A stretch of 64,000 bases of DNA from Toxorhynchites rutilus septentrionalis (GCF_029784135.1 NC_073746.1:91028564-91092563); one strand, 5' to 3'. Positions 11,571 to 23,978 are shown, counted from the stretch's first letter. Notes: generated by a model from the sequence alone, not told the origin. A program made the numbers and translations.

Positions 11571-12197
11571 TTTGTTTGGAGACTCCTGAGAAAATAATGT
11601 TTTACTCGTTACATTTTTGTGTGTAAATTCTCGCGTTTGACATGTTCTTGACATGTTTACAAATAGAAAAAAGGTAGCAGAGCATGTAAATCGCGATAAT
11701 TTTATGTATGGGATATTCGTATCTATTTCATTTTCAGAATTTTGAAACAAAAAATGTTTTCGAGAAAAATGGATTTTAATTGTCAAAATATTTTTTTAAT
11801 GATTTTTTTTGTTTCCAAAATTTGTTCGATATTTCTCATGAAAACTCAAATAATTTCCAACATTTCATTCTTTGACTAAAATTTTGTAGATCTGATAGAT
11901 TTTGTGTGAGAGTTTTTTTTTTCCAACTGATTTTTTTCGAAAAATCTTAATTTAAAAATTATAAGATCTACGAAATGTTTGTAAAGGAAAGAAATGTAGG
12001 AAATGATTTAAGTTTTCATTAAAAAATATCAAGAAAATTTTTGAAAAAAAATTTAACTGAAAAAAAATGTTGTTCAATGAATTCATTTTTTATTAGTGCT
12101 CGATCCTATGCACTTCATTGAGTTGCTATTTATCTCTCAAGGACTATCAAAGGACGATTCCCAAAGAGAAGTCCCCGAAATTATTCTGAAACAGACC
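11571..12197. other. Unassigned A/T-rich stretch
   Basis: Poly-A/T-rich with no gene. It ends at the left end of the TIR element at 12201. Confidence 0.35.
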
Positions 12198-12200
12198 TAA

Positions 12201-12960
12201 ACTGCCGTTCTACGCATAGATGTCCCATGTTCCAAAATCATCAACTGAGAAAAACCCATTCAAAGTTTTCTAGCATATTTATCTACCAGAAGCTTTAAAC
12301 ATTATGGTTTAGCAGTATACTGGTTTTTTTATAAGCAGAAAACTATTGTTCAATGAAATGTGAAAATATCCCCTCATTTGATTCAATCAATCTTGATTAC
12401 GGGCTCAAAAATACATGGTGGTACAGTTATACCTAGAATATTAACATTGGACAATTGAAATTGATGTTGTTTTTTGAAATACTGGGAACAAACAACAAGT
12501 TTTTTTGTGTTTTTTCCGAAATATGATGCATCGTTTCATGAAGAAGGGAGTGATCTGCAATACTTTGCAGAATATAAATCTCATTGTTATTAGGCATTCG
12601 CTAACAAGGTGTACACGTGTTCTGTTAATCTTTTTTTTTTGTTTATTTGAGAATTAGTTCGTTCTTCCAAACCAGAAATGAGTACATTAGCCCTGCTGAA
12701 AGCGTGACATAAAATTCTTGTACTTGAATCGATTCATTTGATATGGATCTGCAAAAAATACATGGTGGGACAGTTATGAATAGAATATCAACATTGAGCT
12801 TGATGTTGTTTTTCTTAAAGCAGAGAACAAACTATAACTTTTTTTCGTGTTTTTCCGAAACATCTTTTTTTGTTTTGTGTTTTTCATAAAACATCGTTTT
12901 ATGAAGAAAAGTGAAAATTGTCAAACAGTGACATGGGACAACTATGCGTAGAACGGCAGT
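12201..12960. mobile_element. Non-autonomous TIR element (ACTGCCGTTCTACGC family)
   Basis: The left end reads ACTGCCGTTCTACGCATAG then a TGTCCCATGT box; the right end (12931-12960) is its reverse complement with one mismatch in about 30 bases. The interior contains two related segments (near 12380-12540 and 12720-12910) sharing AAAATACATGGTGG, GACAGTTAT and GATGTTGTTTTT. A partial second copy of the right part lies at 46452-46678. No coding frame is seen. I cannot place the superfamily, because the target duplication is not clear. Confidence 0.8.
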
Positions 12961-13490
12961 AAAAATATTTTTGATTTTTAACGATCAGAAACCGTCAAGG
13001 GTTGTCATCCGAAATCGATTCAATCATAAAAATTCTTTTACTTACTGCTTATTCTTGCAGGAAATTTTCCAAATTTTACAATAACGATGATCCTTGGAAA
13101 TGTATAAAAAAAATATTTTAAAATTCATAATAGAAAATACAAAATATAAATTGTCAGGTCACGCCAAAATGAGTTATCCTCGTTTAAAAAATTTTTAAAC
13201 ATTATATTTTATATTTATAATTAAAAAAAGGTTTGAAAAAACTCTTTTTCCAATAAATTAAAAAAAAAATTCCCTTTTTGTATGATTTTATAACGAATGG
13301 CCAGAGCAAAAAAAAAAAATGATTCATCCGTAGCAGTACCATCTACAAATTGGGTCACGCATTTTTCAGCAAAAATCATATTGCTTTTGATGATTTATAA
13401 AACATTTTCATGTTCTTAAAAAATGGTATGCTTTAGCTATGCAGTGGTGTACACACTTTAGAAATTAATTCCCATCTGTGTAACAGAGAA
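12961..13490. other. Unassigned A/T-rich stretch
   Basis: No gene or repeat end is recognised. Confidence 0.35.
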
Positions 13491-13499
13491 TTTTAAGTC

Positions 13500-14812
13500 A
13501 AAATTATATTGCTGTTCCAATGCTCTGTACGTGTGCCCGACACGGGATACTTCCTATTGGGATGCAGTTGACCCTTAATCAGCAACGCCCCCCTAGTGTG
13601 TACCTCATATCTAGCGTGGTGCGTCTTTCTCGACTCGAGGAATCCAGGATAGAATGGTCACTAACCGGCGCAATCATCAGTTCATGTAGAGTTGTCATGA
13701 GCGGTACAACCTTTGGCTCTTGTTGAATGATCAGTGGACTGCACAACCTTTGGCCTGTGTATCTGTAAAGAGTGTGTGTATGTATTGCCGCGACTAAGTA
13801 AAAGTTTATCGATCGGGTATCCCTCCTATCCGGGGACCCTCCTTAACACGGGGACACAACGAAGGAAACATCATTAAACGTTGATATCGGCGTTCCTGAG
13901 GAACAGGTATAGATGAAGCAGGAGATCAGGATCACGGCTACCTAAGATATCCCGGACGGGGATCTCCGATTGTCTGCCTTGTGCTCTCAGTGCTCTAGAG
14001 AGCTGAGAGCGAGCAGTATGGAACCGGATACACGACCAGACAACATGCTCGATGTCGTGGTAGCCATCGCCACAATCACAAAGATTGTTTGCTGCGAGCC
14101 CAATGCGATAGAGATGCGCGTTTAGGTTGTAGTGATTGGACATAAGCCGAGATATCACGCGAATGAAATCACGACCTAAATTCAATCCCTTAAACCAAGC
14201 ACTCTTCGAGACTTTAGGGATAATCGTGAGTAACCAACGACCGAACTCATCTTCACTCCACATGCGCTGCCAACTTACGAGCGTGTACTGACGAGGAATG
14301 TGGAAAAATTCATTATAAGCAATTTGCCTTTCAGAAAGTGTGCCTTCTAGAGCGCCCACCTTAGCTAGCGAGTCCGCTTTCTCATTCCCCGGAATCGAAC
14401 AATGAGAGGGAACCCATGCTAAGGTAATCTTGAATAATTTTTCGACCAAAACACTCAATAGTTGACTTATTCTAGTTAGGAAATAAGATGAGCGTTTATC
14501 AACCTTCATTGAGCGGATTGCCTCTATTGAGCTGAGACTGTTCATAATGAGGAATCAGATATCTAGATTTCAAATACTCTAATCTGTTATTTTCATTCTC
14601 GGAATATTGTATTCCATATATTGATTTTGGTATATAAAATCAGTTCCTCATCAGGAACCAAATAGATAGATATAAACATATATAATATTTTAAATTTAAC
14701 ACTAGAATTAATGAAAAATGATTATATATACTTGTAACAATACAGATAGGAGTTTGGCTCCTTTAAACTTATGTAACTGAGCCTGTAAAAATAAACGATT
14801 TAATTAAAAAAA
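13500..14812. mobile_element. LINE insertion with probable 5' inversion
   Basis: The coding part (13874-14541) reads on the minus strand, but the DNA directly to its right (about 14542-14812) looks like a LINE 3' UTR on the + strand, ending GAGCCTGTAAAAATAAACG and a poly-A run. That arrangement, inverted 5' segment then normal 3' segment, is what twin priming produces. The left boundary is uncertain (somewhere in 13490-13860), and no target-site duplication was found. Confidence 0.5.
13874..14541 (-). pseudogene. RNase H and C-terminal domain of I-like LINE ORF2
   Basis: About 220 codons are open on the minus strand, starting inside RNase H at NSLSSIEAIRSM. Visible motifs are ITLAWVPSHCSIPGNEKAD, the WSEDEFGRWL segment, GRDFIRVISRLMSNHYNLNA, and the CDCGDGYHDIEHVVWSC cysteine/histidine box. 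It ends naturally at the stop near 13876 after RNADINV. The first two acidic sites of RNase H are missing because the copy begins abruptly at about 14541. No stop or frameshift interrupts the kept part, so this copy is younger than the one at 4326-5160. It cannot be functional without the endonuclease and polymerase. Confidence 0.82.
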
Positions 14813-14814
14813 AA

Positions 14815-14965
14815 ATTTTTTAAATTCATATGGCAAATCTGGTTTTTTTGGTATAAAGAGTTTCAGTTCAAATTTGGGATCAAGATACTGGATTTGAGTC
14901 TATGGATCATTTAATCTGAAATATCGATAGCGAAGCCTTTCTATAATAAACCTATATTGAGCTGT
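14815..14965. repeat. Fragment of the AATCTGG-type repeat
   Basis: AAATTCATATGGCAAATCTGG, TAAAGAGTTTCAGTTCAAAT and GATCAAGATACTGGATTTGA occur here and, in the same order, at 19492-19585. This is a short outlying copy of the large field at 18990-21560. Confidence 0.75.
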
Positions 14966-16992
14966 GTCACCTGACGTTGGAAAAAGTTTGCAGCAATAAT
15001 TCATTCGTTGAAATTCTACAATTTATCTGCAAGAAATCACATTTAATTGATATGTTTATATTCTCATTTTGCAAATGTCATGTTTGCTTTGAAAAACATT
15101 TTGTGTTATAACATTCATTATCATTCGTCGATGGGTTCAAGTCGAATGCATTTGAATGAACAAATGACGCATCCAATATTGATAAACAATGCTGCAATAT
15201 TTTGTTTATGGAATTATTCCTGATCAGTTAATTTATTTTCCTTATTCTGCCAGTCAAGTCTTGTTTCCAGTAAAAATAATTCCACGAAACAAACATGATT
15301 TTGCGTTTAGTCTTGATATTTACACATTTCCATTGATGCCTCACCTCTGAGTAACGTTTGCTCCCGAGCAAAATCAACCGTTCATACCGGAATTTAGTTA
15401 GTTCATACTGGAAATTGCTGGATTGTGGCAGCTTGTCATCGCAGCAAGCAACCAGAGGAGGAGGACCGGTTTGCGTTGTGTCCCACTTAACACTTCTTGC
15501 TGTGGCATCACGAATATCTTTGTGCAGAAAAACGTAGCTGCATACGTACGGTTTGTTCAAACCACTTGATGAGTGGTGCTTTTGATGATATAGATCTGTA
15601 CTGTCGTCGCATCTGTTCTGTCTGCATTCTATTTTCCTAGCCGCTCTAAAGATGTTTCTGGCTCAAAATGTATGAATTTCTCTATCACCATTTATTCAGT
15701 TATAGCTCTTCCAGATTAATCTCAACTGAAACGGAATAGCGACGAACGCTATTTCAACAAGTAGCACGCGTAGCGTATATCAGCTTTAATTAGATCCAAT
15801 TTAGGTAAACGACTCGAGTTTCCTGTTATCTCGACGCTAAAAGTGGATATTGTTTGTACCCGATGTGGATGCAATCGTCACCGGCTTAGAAGTGTCGACG
15901 ATTACTTTGCTTTTCTCGTGAACAACCCAGTCTCTCCTTTGTAGACGAAAACAGTTATTGCCGGTCCTACGAACGGTGAAATACTAAACATCGTATCAGA
16001 ATATCAATTGAAATTAACGACGAAACAGATTTCTTTTCCGTGTGGAAACTGTCTTTCGTTTGCGTGAGAACATTTTCCAAGCACTCATTGTGTTTGTTTC
16101 CTGTAACAGATTTCCAGATTTAGCTGATGCAATTCTCCTAGTTTTGACATTGTTATCAATTATCACATGTCGTTCGTATTCCATATTAGCGAGCCAGTGA
16201 CGATATTGAAACATTGTTATTGCCACACTTTACATGTATTACGTAGCGTAGATGTTTAACAGAAGTTTGTAGAAGCTCAGCGATATTATTCGCCAGACAA
16301 TTAGTATGTGCTGTTTTGCAACCTACAAATCCCAATTTATTTGATTTCGATTAGCGTTTGTCCCATTTTTACCGAAGTAGATATATTAGATAACAAATGG
16401 TAGCACCATGTTCACTTCTGAAAACATTCTTCTGCCGGAGGCAGTAAAGAGGAGATATTTACGCGAGTTGCTCATTCAGTGAAACTGAAACAAAAACCGA
16501 CATTGGCGCTTATAACATCCATAAGCCACAGCTCAGCAAAACAAGTAACACTCATAACACCACGCATTACAAATATTGAATCTGCTTTTTCATTCGTTTA
16601 GCTTTTTTCTCCGGTGCTGGAAATATAACTTTTATGTATGCTGCTTCAATTCATTGATTTTGGCTCTTGTTTTCTGTTTGTCGTTATTTTACCCTTTGTT
16701 TATATCCTTTGTGGTTCGACTTTTGCAACTTCCCGATTTTTATCAAATATGCGTTTTGAACAACAACATCAAAAAAACAGTGATTTATTATTTTATTTTT
16801 CTCTCTTTTTCTCTTTGGTTTCTGAATTGGTTTGAATCTGCTACTAATCAAAATTTAACCACCCTGTCTCGGGGGCCACACATTTACCGATAAAACACGA
16901 TCAATCGCCGACTGCAACATTGTACGCACGCAAACAAAACAAAACAAAACAAACAAACAAACAAAAAATTGGCTTCTGCTCAAACCGGGAAG
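14966..16992. other. Upstream / 5' UTR region of the host gene
   Basis: Mostly non-repetitive sequence leading to the start codon at 16993. Pyrimidine-rich stretches (16590-16850) and a CAAACAAAAC tract (16931-16968) precede exon 1. A TCAGTG at about 16478-16483 could be an initiator but has no good TATA box, so I do not call a promoter. Small open frames at 15228-15560 and 16014-16226 (minus strand) show no known domain. Confidence 0.4.
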
Positions 16993-17198
16993 ATGCCCCA
17001 ATCGGACGGGGGTTACGTATCGCTGGGCGGTGGCCCACACTCGGTTTACAATACGACCACGGAGCCGCATTCGGGCACCAAATCGGTGATGGAAACGGTA
17101 AAGCGAGTAATCGGTTCGGCCATTGGTGCCCAGGACAAGCACGCCCTCCTCGAGCGGGAAAATGGAACCGGTGCGCAGCCGTACATTATTAGCAGCAG
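16993..17198 (+). CDS. Host gene exon 1 (N-terminus, unidentified protein)
   Basis: ATG 16993 opens a frame of 68 codons plus 2 nt with a strong codon signal and G+C content well above the flanks. It ends at a consensus splice donor (AG|GTAAGG, GT at 17199). The product begins MPQSDGGYVSLGGG, is rich in Gly, Ser and Thr, and then has a more ordered stretch VMETVKRVIGSAIGAQDKH ALLERENG. No signal peptide or membrane segment is seen, so this looks like a flexible cytoplasmic N-terminus. The frame upstream is open to 16969 without an ATG. The next in-phase exon I can find is 55940-56023. The reading is firm as an exon, but I do not recognise the protein. Confidence 0.85.
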
Positions 17199-17322
17199 GT
17201 AAGGCATATGGAGTTTGTTTTTTGTTCCTTTCGTTTTCCTCATCTATTTTTCTTTCCATCTGTCGTCCCACGTTCATATTTTTCCACTAACCTCACCATC
17301 CACTCCCAATACGAGATATCAT

Positions 17323-17339
17323 CACACACACACACACAC
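17323..17339. repeat. (CA)n microsatellite
   Basis: Eight uninterrupted CA units just inside intron 1. Confidence 0.9.
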
Positions 17340-17985
17340 CAGCAGATCCTGCCTGCATGAATGTGCATCGTGAACGATTTGATACTGTTTGAACTTTTTT
17401 TCTGCAGAGAACATAGTATTTTCTGGCATGCTTTCGATATGAGTGAATTTATGTGTGTAAGGCTTTTCGAAATGCAATTTTATCAATAGCTTCTTCTGAT
17501 CGTCTGTGCTTTCATCCGAGAGAACACACGTGTGTCGTACCCAATTATAATCGAACGGGAACAATAACTATGCATTTTGTTTGATGAAGATCCCAAAAAC
17601 ACTGAACTGATATTGTATATTTTTCTCATTTCTATGCTGATTTCGATGAAGTTACAAAATTTGTTACTTTTAAATCGCTTGACCGATTTTGATCGTTCCA
17701 CAACAAATGAAAGGTGTTTCAATGAACTTTCTACAAATATTTCATGTATATTATCAAATGTCTACTTTAAAATTGTGGAAAGCTATTTAAATTTACAGTT
17801 TCTGAGGTGATCAAAGACACTCGGACGCTTAAGGCATATGATGCAGAAAACAGGTTCAAACTTTATGCATAGGTATTATTTAGTATTATTTAGTTGATAT
17901 TTTTAATAAATTAGTTCAATATGATTGATTGATTGAAAACATAAAAAAATCATCGAATAAAATACTTTTCAAATGAAGCGAATAA
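17340..17985. other. Unassigned intronic stretch
   Basis: No gene or repeat end is seen. Confidence 0.35.
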
Positions 17986-17989
17986 GAAT

Positions 17990-18432
17990 CAAACTTCGGA
18001 CACTAAATCAAATTTCGGACAGATTGAATTCAAATTTCGGACACTTTATTTTGTAATTTTTAGAACGGAAATTACATTACACTTGATAATATTTTATAGT
18101 CAACTGCGAAACACTTACCAAGCAATCACAGTAAACTGTCAACGATGATGAGAACTGATGAAACACGGGAGAAATTTTAATACTGATGAACGAGTAAATT
18201 CTACGTGCTCACGTTAAGGAAACGTTATACACAAACGATAATAAGTACTGTTGTAAGATTTCTGCCGATTATGTTATAATTCAAATGTAGTTCTCATATG
18301 AAATGATAGTGAAACCAAGGGATTACTGTAAAGAAGCAATTGTGATATTAATTTTATAGTTATAACATCAGTACATTAAGAATTTCAAGATATCAGAACA
18401 AAGTGTCATAAATATGATTTAGAACGGTAGTC
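17990..18432. repeat. Non-coding element with TTTCGGACAC repeats
   Basis: The left side carries three spaced CTTCGGACAC/TTTCGGACA motifs (about 18010-18055). The right side (18361-18432) reads ATAACATCAGTACATTAAG, TTCAAGATATCAGA, GTGTCATAAATATGATT and AGAACGGTA. The right side matches the right arm of the hairpin at 31864-32030 plus its flank. It is therefore an older relative of that element. Confidence 0.6.
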
Positions 18433-18985
18433 ATTTTTTTTTATTTTTGAAGACACAAGACTTTTTACATCAGAATCCTTATTGTTATATGTTATGTAAA
18501 AGTCTTATCATTCCAAAAAATATATAGACATATAAAAGATCTCAAAACCTCAAGAAACATAGAAACACATTTTGAAATTTTGTGTAAAAAAGTCTTAGCT
18601 TTCCTGAACCAATATAAACAGGGTCTCTTTAGTCTGAACATCTCGAAAAACACCAGAAACTTGATATTGTTAAATCTTTCGTCCAAGAGTAGAAATTCGG
18701 ATCATCAGTAGCGGTCCAGTGTTTTTCCCAGAAAATTCACTCAAACGCCTTTCATACACTGATAAAAAATCCTAAATCGGTCTAGTGATTTCGATGTAAC
18801 GAATTCTCTAAAACGGTGTTAATCGGCAGAATTCATAAAAAGGCCAAATTTTCGGCCCATCCTTATTCAGGATTGTTTACCCTAAGCACGAATTGAAAAT
18901 TTACATTTTAAAATGTTTTCGAAAAGAAATGAAAATATAAGAAGGTCGAGCATAAACAGATTTTTGTTTTGTTTTAGTAGATCCT
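18433..18985. other. Unassigned intronic stretch
   Basis: No gene is seen. It is A/T rich with no clear repeat ends. Confidence 0.35.
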
Positions 18986-18989
18986 TTTT

Positions 18990-21560
18990 TTATGGACTTT
19001 CTGTATAAGTCATTTGGATTTTGAATCAGCAGACCAAACTCAAATCCAGTATTTAATCAGAAATATGAATTATGTTATCTGAAATCCGAGCTGATGAGGA
19101 ATCTGGATCCAAATTCTAACGATTCTGCATCTGGGATGCAATGTTCTATTAATGTGGGACAACCCTACAAACATTCAAACATACATAGAATCAGGTCAAG
19201 CTGAATGAAACTATTTAAAAAATAATAAGTTGTTTTGGGACTGCGGCCATCTTGGAATCGGATTTTCCATTATCTGCTATGTTCTACTAGTCGAGAACTT
19301 TCTTTTGAAACCCATATTGATGAGGTTTTGAAAAAAAATATATATGCCACCATTTTGGGGTGTCGGCCATTTTGGATATTACGTTTATCGAGAGAAAATT
19401 CGTTTTTATAATGACTCGATTATCCGGAGAATTCGATTATCCGGAGTGAAAAAAAAATCAATACTCCGGATAATCGAGTCCGACCTGTATTTTAAATTCA
19501 TATTGCAAATCTGGAATTGGTAATCTGGTATTTTGACATAAAGAGTTTCAGTTCAAATTTGGGATCAAGATACTGGATTTGAGTTCTTGGAATCAGAGTC
19601 TGATGAATCTGTATCGAAAACTGGATCTGAAATCCGACAATCAATCATTTAATATGAATCTATAGCCGTTTTTTAAATCTGAAACCAGTATTCGAGATTT
19701 GAGTCCAGTATCTCGATTTGAAATATGAAATCTGGATACAGAAACTCGATTCAGATTCGGGGGTCAGAAACGTAAATCTAAATTCAAAGCATGCATTCGA
19801 TATGGAACTTAGATTCCGGATCTAGACCTGAATCAATATTTGAAGCTTAATTCCATATTTTGATATAGAATCTGCAATCAGGAATTGAATATCTAGATTT
19901 TCATTACTAGAATCCGTTACTTTTATACTTGGAATCTGGAATCAGGATTTCAGTGTGATTGTAAATTCGAATTACGAATCAAGATAATTGAATTTGAGTT
20001 TACGAAATCTGAGTCTATGAGTCCAATGAATATGTATCTGAAATTGATATCTGTATCATGAACCCATGATTCAATATGAAATCTATAGTCACAGTTCGAG
20101 TACGGTATATGAAATCTGGAATCCGAAATTCGAGTCTGAAATCGGAGGTTAAGAAGTGTAGATCTGAATTCGGGTAAGGTTGTATTCGATACGGAAACTT
20201 TTATCTGGATCATAGTTTGAAGCTGGATTTTGGATTCCAATTCATAGTCAGGAATCGGGTATCTAGATTTTCTACACTAAAATCCGTTATATTTTTCAAT
20301 ATTTTAGAATGTAGAATCAATTCATAACCAAATCATAATCATATATCTAGATATACAGCCATTCCATGCCAAACCGATATAGTGGTTCTCAGATTTTCAT
20401 GAAAAGTGATAGTTTTGTATTAGACCCGTATTTTTATTTTTTTTCATTACGGTGCCCATTTCTATTTTAGCGTGGTCCGAAAAATCCTCTTTTTCATCTT
20501 TTTTCCAAAAATGACTTTTTTCAAAACTTCATAACGTTTGAACAACTGAACTATAGAGTCTGTTATATATTCGTAATATTGTAATTTGGATTTTGGTATA
20601 CATAATTCAAAATTTAAATTTGAACCCGAGATTGCTGCATTCTAGTCTAAGAAATCTGAGATAGACAAATCTGTATCGTATTCTGGATCCGAAAGTGACA
20701 TCTGGATCGTCAATATATGTTTTAATTTGAAATCCATAGCCGCAACTAGGTTCTGAAATTATGATAAGAAATTCGTGTCCGGTATCTCGATCAGAAATAT
20801 GAAATCTGGAATCTTAAATTCAAGTCTGAAACCGGGGGCAAGAATCTAAATTCATAAATTTGGATGTAAATCAGGAATCCAAATGGAAGTTTATAGCTGG
20901 ATTTTTTCATCATTTGCATACTAAGAATCTGAAGTTCCAAAATTAGATTTTTTTTTGTGTACAACATCTAAATTTTAATATTCTGAACCCGAGCAGTTCA
21001 GATATCCGACTTAGATGTTCTCATATTGAAGTCTGGATCGAGTTTATGAATCTGAGCCTATGAAATGATCTGGATCGTGATACGAAATTCGAATCCGATA
21101 TTTCAATCAGAAATATAACATCTGGAGTCTGGAATTTCAAATCTAGAATTCATGTCTGGAATCGGAGTAAATATTCCTAATTAAGATATGATATCTGTAT
21201 CCGTAATGGAGTCTAAATCTATATTTTAACTGTCTGAAACTAGAATTTAGGAGTCCGAATCTGTCTAAAATCGTGACTAATTGAAACCCAGAATTCAGCT
21301 TCAAACTTCGATTCAGAATCCAGGTCCCATCAGATTTGCACACCAATTCCAGAGTTTAAATCTATATGTCGGATCGACATTCCTGACTCGACTTTCGTAT
21401 CTTGATCACAGATTTAAATTTTGGTTGTGGAACTCAGTTAAAACTAAAGATTCATAATCCAAATATCCAGATACGATACAGATTCAGGTTTGACTGTTAA
21501 CTTCTATAATTGGGCTGTAGTATCTATAGTAAGAGAACTGATGTTTTTTACGTTAAAGCC
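18990..21560. repeat. Cryptically repetitive field (AATCTGG/GATTCC words)
   Basis: For about 2.5 kb the sequence is dominated by diverged variants of words such as GAATCTGGAATC, TCTGAAATCCGA and GAATTCGAGTCT. No fixed period is obvious, so this looks like a long-decayed minisatellite or satellite rather than a unique sequence. It is interrupted at 19400-19487 by a pogo-like element end and around 20340-20580 by non-repetitive sequence. Fragments of the same field occur at 14815-14965. Confidence 0.7.
19395..19487. mobile_element. Solo end of a pogo-like TIR element
   Basis: Contains CTCGATTATCCGGAG, a second TTCGATTATCCGGAG, and the inverted CTCCGGATAATCGAGTCC, closing GACCTG before TA (19488-19489). 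The final GTCCGACCTG matches the ends of the elements at 31114-32122 and 53552. The inner word differs (TCCGGA instead of TATATAC). No partner end was found nearby. Confidence 0.6.
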
Positions 21561-21569
21561 TGTAAATCA

Positions 21570-22235
21570 TCGTCTTTGATCTAGATTTGAATCAAAAGCT
21601 GAGCCTGAAGTTTTTCCTTAATATTATAAAACATTTCATACTCAGTTTTTGGTTCATATTTTTTCATTTAACAATTTTCGTGCCACATCTTCCATATTCG
21701 CCCGAAATGGCCGACATTGATTTTCTACCAAGGAGCTGGAAGCTTAGAATTCGATTTTTCTCATGGCCGGAGAATAACAGGATGGGGACGTTGACAGGAT
21801 GAAGTCCGTCTGGGAACGTTAGTGTCGTGCAAGATAGCGACATTCTATTACTCCCTTTTGCTCACGAAGCTTGTATCCTACAGATCGTCATTTGATAACA
21901 AAAAAATGCTGCCAAAGGTACATTCTTCTTGGAAAGAGATAAAACTAATGTGCAATTCATATTCAAACTAAATACTAAATTTATGTTACTTGTTATTCTG
22001 AACCTGTTAATCGTGAAAGCAGAATATTCCGATGGAACCGATGGAACGTAAGTATCAAAACGTGAAAGTAACCGTGTAGTAACAATTTCTAAATTAGGAG
22101 CAAACTATGGTGGAATTGATACGAGTTCTGATTTAAACCTATATAATGATCATGTCTTATAATTCGGTGGTAAACAGACCGTATGTTCCTAGAGGACTCA
22201 CGTAATTTTAATAGTACTCCTTCAGTATTGGTTAG
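21570..22235. other. Unassigned intronic stretch
   Basis: No gene is recognised. It leads into the decayed mariner at 22240. Confidence 0.35.
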
Positions 22236-22239
22236 TACG

Positions 22240-23075
22240 ATTTGCAGTTAGAACTAATTTTCTGCTGTCATTTGAAGAAAACGGCTACCGAATTACATCA
22301 AATGTTCGTCGAATTTTACAGTGAAGATACTCTTGCCGAATTGCAGTGCTTCGAATGATACAAAAAACTCAAAAGTGATTGATTTTGGCATGATAGACTA
22401 TCAAAACAAAGTTGGAGATAGTCAAACCCTCCCGAATTGGTCAAAGCCCACCAGAAGGTTTCTACAGAAGAGAAAGTAAGTTCCAGATGTATTGAATTAA
22501 AAACATCTGGTAAATCAAGAAAGCACTTGCGGAGGCCAACACAAAGATTATAATTTTTTATGGAATTTCGAGTGGCAATGAAATGTGGTTTATTTTGAGA
22601 ATCATAAGCTTCGAAGATCATGGACATGTCCAGCTGAACCATCAGCATTGATTCCACGGACAAATCGCTATGAACGGAAAGCAATGGTGTGTATTTGGCG
22701 AGATCTATTATGAACTACCAAGAGCTACCATTTGAGGCAAGTTTTGCGTCAAAAGCAACCAAAATACAGAAACAGACAAATCCAGTTATAATTTTTCATG
22801 ATCTATTATGCACTGCTGCTTACTCACCAGAGTTAGCTCAATCTGATTACTACATATTTGCATCACTATGACACATACTTATGACGAAAATGTGGGTAAA
22901 ATTGCTTGAAAATTGGTATACTTCCAATCATCTTTTTCAGCATGGCATCCACGTACTATAAAAAAGATGGAATAACGGTACATAATGATGCGAATAAGGA
23001 TTTTCTGATTTCGGTATATTATTACTGTCGACATGGACAAAAATTTTGAATGGTAGTGAAACTAAAATAAGCTAT
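22240..23075 (+). pseudogene. Decayed mariner transposase (mauritiana-like)
   Basis: Scattered across frames on the + strand are pieces of a mariner transposase in the right order. They are ATELHQMFVEFYSEDTLAEL near the helix-turn-helix, KSW-like CPAEPSALIP, a CIWRD-like segment where mariners have CIWWD, then AAYSPELAQSDYYIFASL (the region with the third catalytic D), and FFQHGIH near the C-terminus. Several stops and frameshifts separate them, and the middle with the second D is not readable. The third catalytic motif and its spacing are typical of mariner (DD34D). The copy is old, and I could not define its terminal repeats. Confidence 0.65.
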
Positions 23076-23778
23076 TAACACTACTATACAATAAGGCAGT
23101 TTTGAATTGTTAATTGTTAATTGTTAATTGGAAGTTCTTCATTCTTTACTGAAGAGGATACTATAAGGAAAAATAATATTTTCTAAATTATTATCAAGAA
23201 CCATTATCAGAAACAATTTTAGTTTAAGAACCTTTCTTCACTTGCACAAAACTTTTCGAACTATGACAAGGAGATTTATTTGATGCAGAAAAATTAGTTT
23301 TCATTAATCATATTTTCTTGGAAATATTTTTATTTCTTCCGTGTACCTGTATAGTACATAAGTGTTAGCTGATATCTGCAATTTTTCCTCACATTAATGT
23401 AAATTGACATTAATCCTTCTCATATGAGAGGAAACCTCGACTGGAAATATTGATTGTTTCATTTTCTTTACTGTTATATTTTCGTCATTTTGGTTTTGTT
23501 TAAACTGCCCTTAGCGCCCCTAAACACAAAATGTAACTTATTTGTAAATAATTTGCTTCATTACTTACAAGGCAACGCAGTGCAAATTGAGTCGAAACAC
23601 GTTTTTCTCGAAACCTTGTTTTTTCGCCTGAATGTTATATCCTCACCTATTGTAACCTCGATGTTTTTGATTTTTTTATGAGCATTTTGAATTGTTCATA
23701 GCAATAGAAAAAAAAGGAAACCAATAAAGCCGCAATTATAAATAAATTCTAAAAACTACTACGCAACGCGTTGGAAAA
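23076..23778. other. Unassigned intronic stretch with a short tandem
   Basis: GTTAATT is repeated about four times at 23117-23140. Otherwise no gene or repeat end is seen. Confidence 0.4.
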
Positions 23779-23791
23779 TACATATTTACGT

Positions 23792-23978
23792 CTTCTTCTT
23801 CTTCAATGGCACTAACGTTCCTAGAGGAACTTCGCCCTCTCAACGTAGTATTACTTGCGTCATTTTTTATTAGTACTTAGTTGAGATTTCTATGCCAAAT
23901 AACACGCCTTGAATGCATTCTGAGTGGCAAGCTCTAGAATACGCGTGATCACAGTGCAAGTCGGAGGAAATTTCTTCG
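23792..23978 (-). mobile_element. SINE family 1, 5'-truncated copy
   Basis: This matches the body of the full SINE at 50856-51125 but lacks the tRNA-like head. It is flanked by a 12-bp target duplication ACATATTTACGT (23780-23791 and 23979-23990). It reads right to left, ending in (AAG)n at its 3' end. Confidence 0.88.

Noticed and set aside
15228..15560. 110-codon minus-strand frame
   Set aside because: No recognisable domain, no splice context and ordinary intergenic composition.
22316..22684. 122-codon minus-strand frame
   Set aside because: It is the antisense of the decayed mariner read on the + strand.
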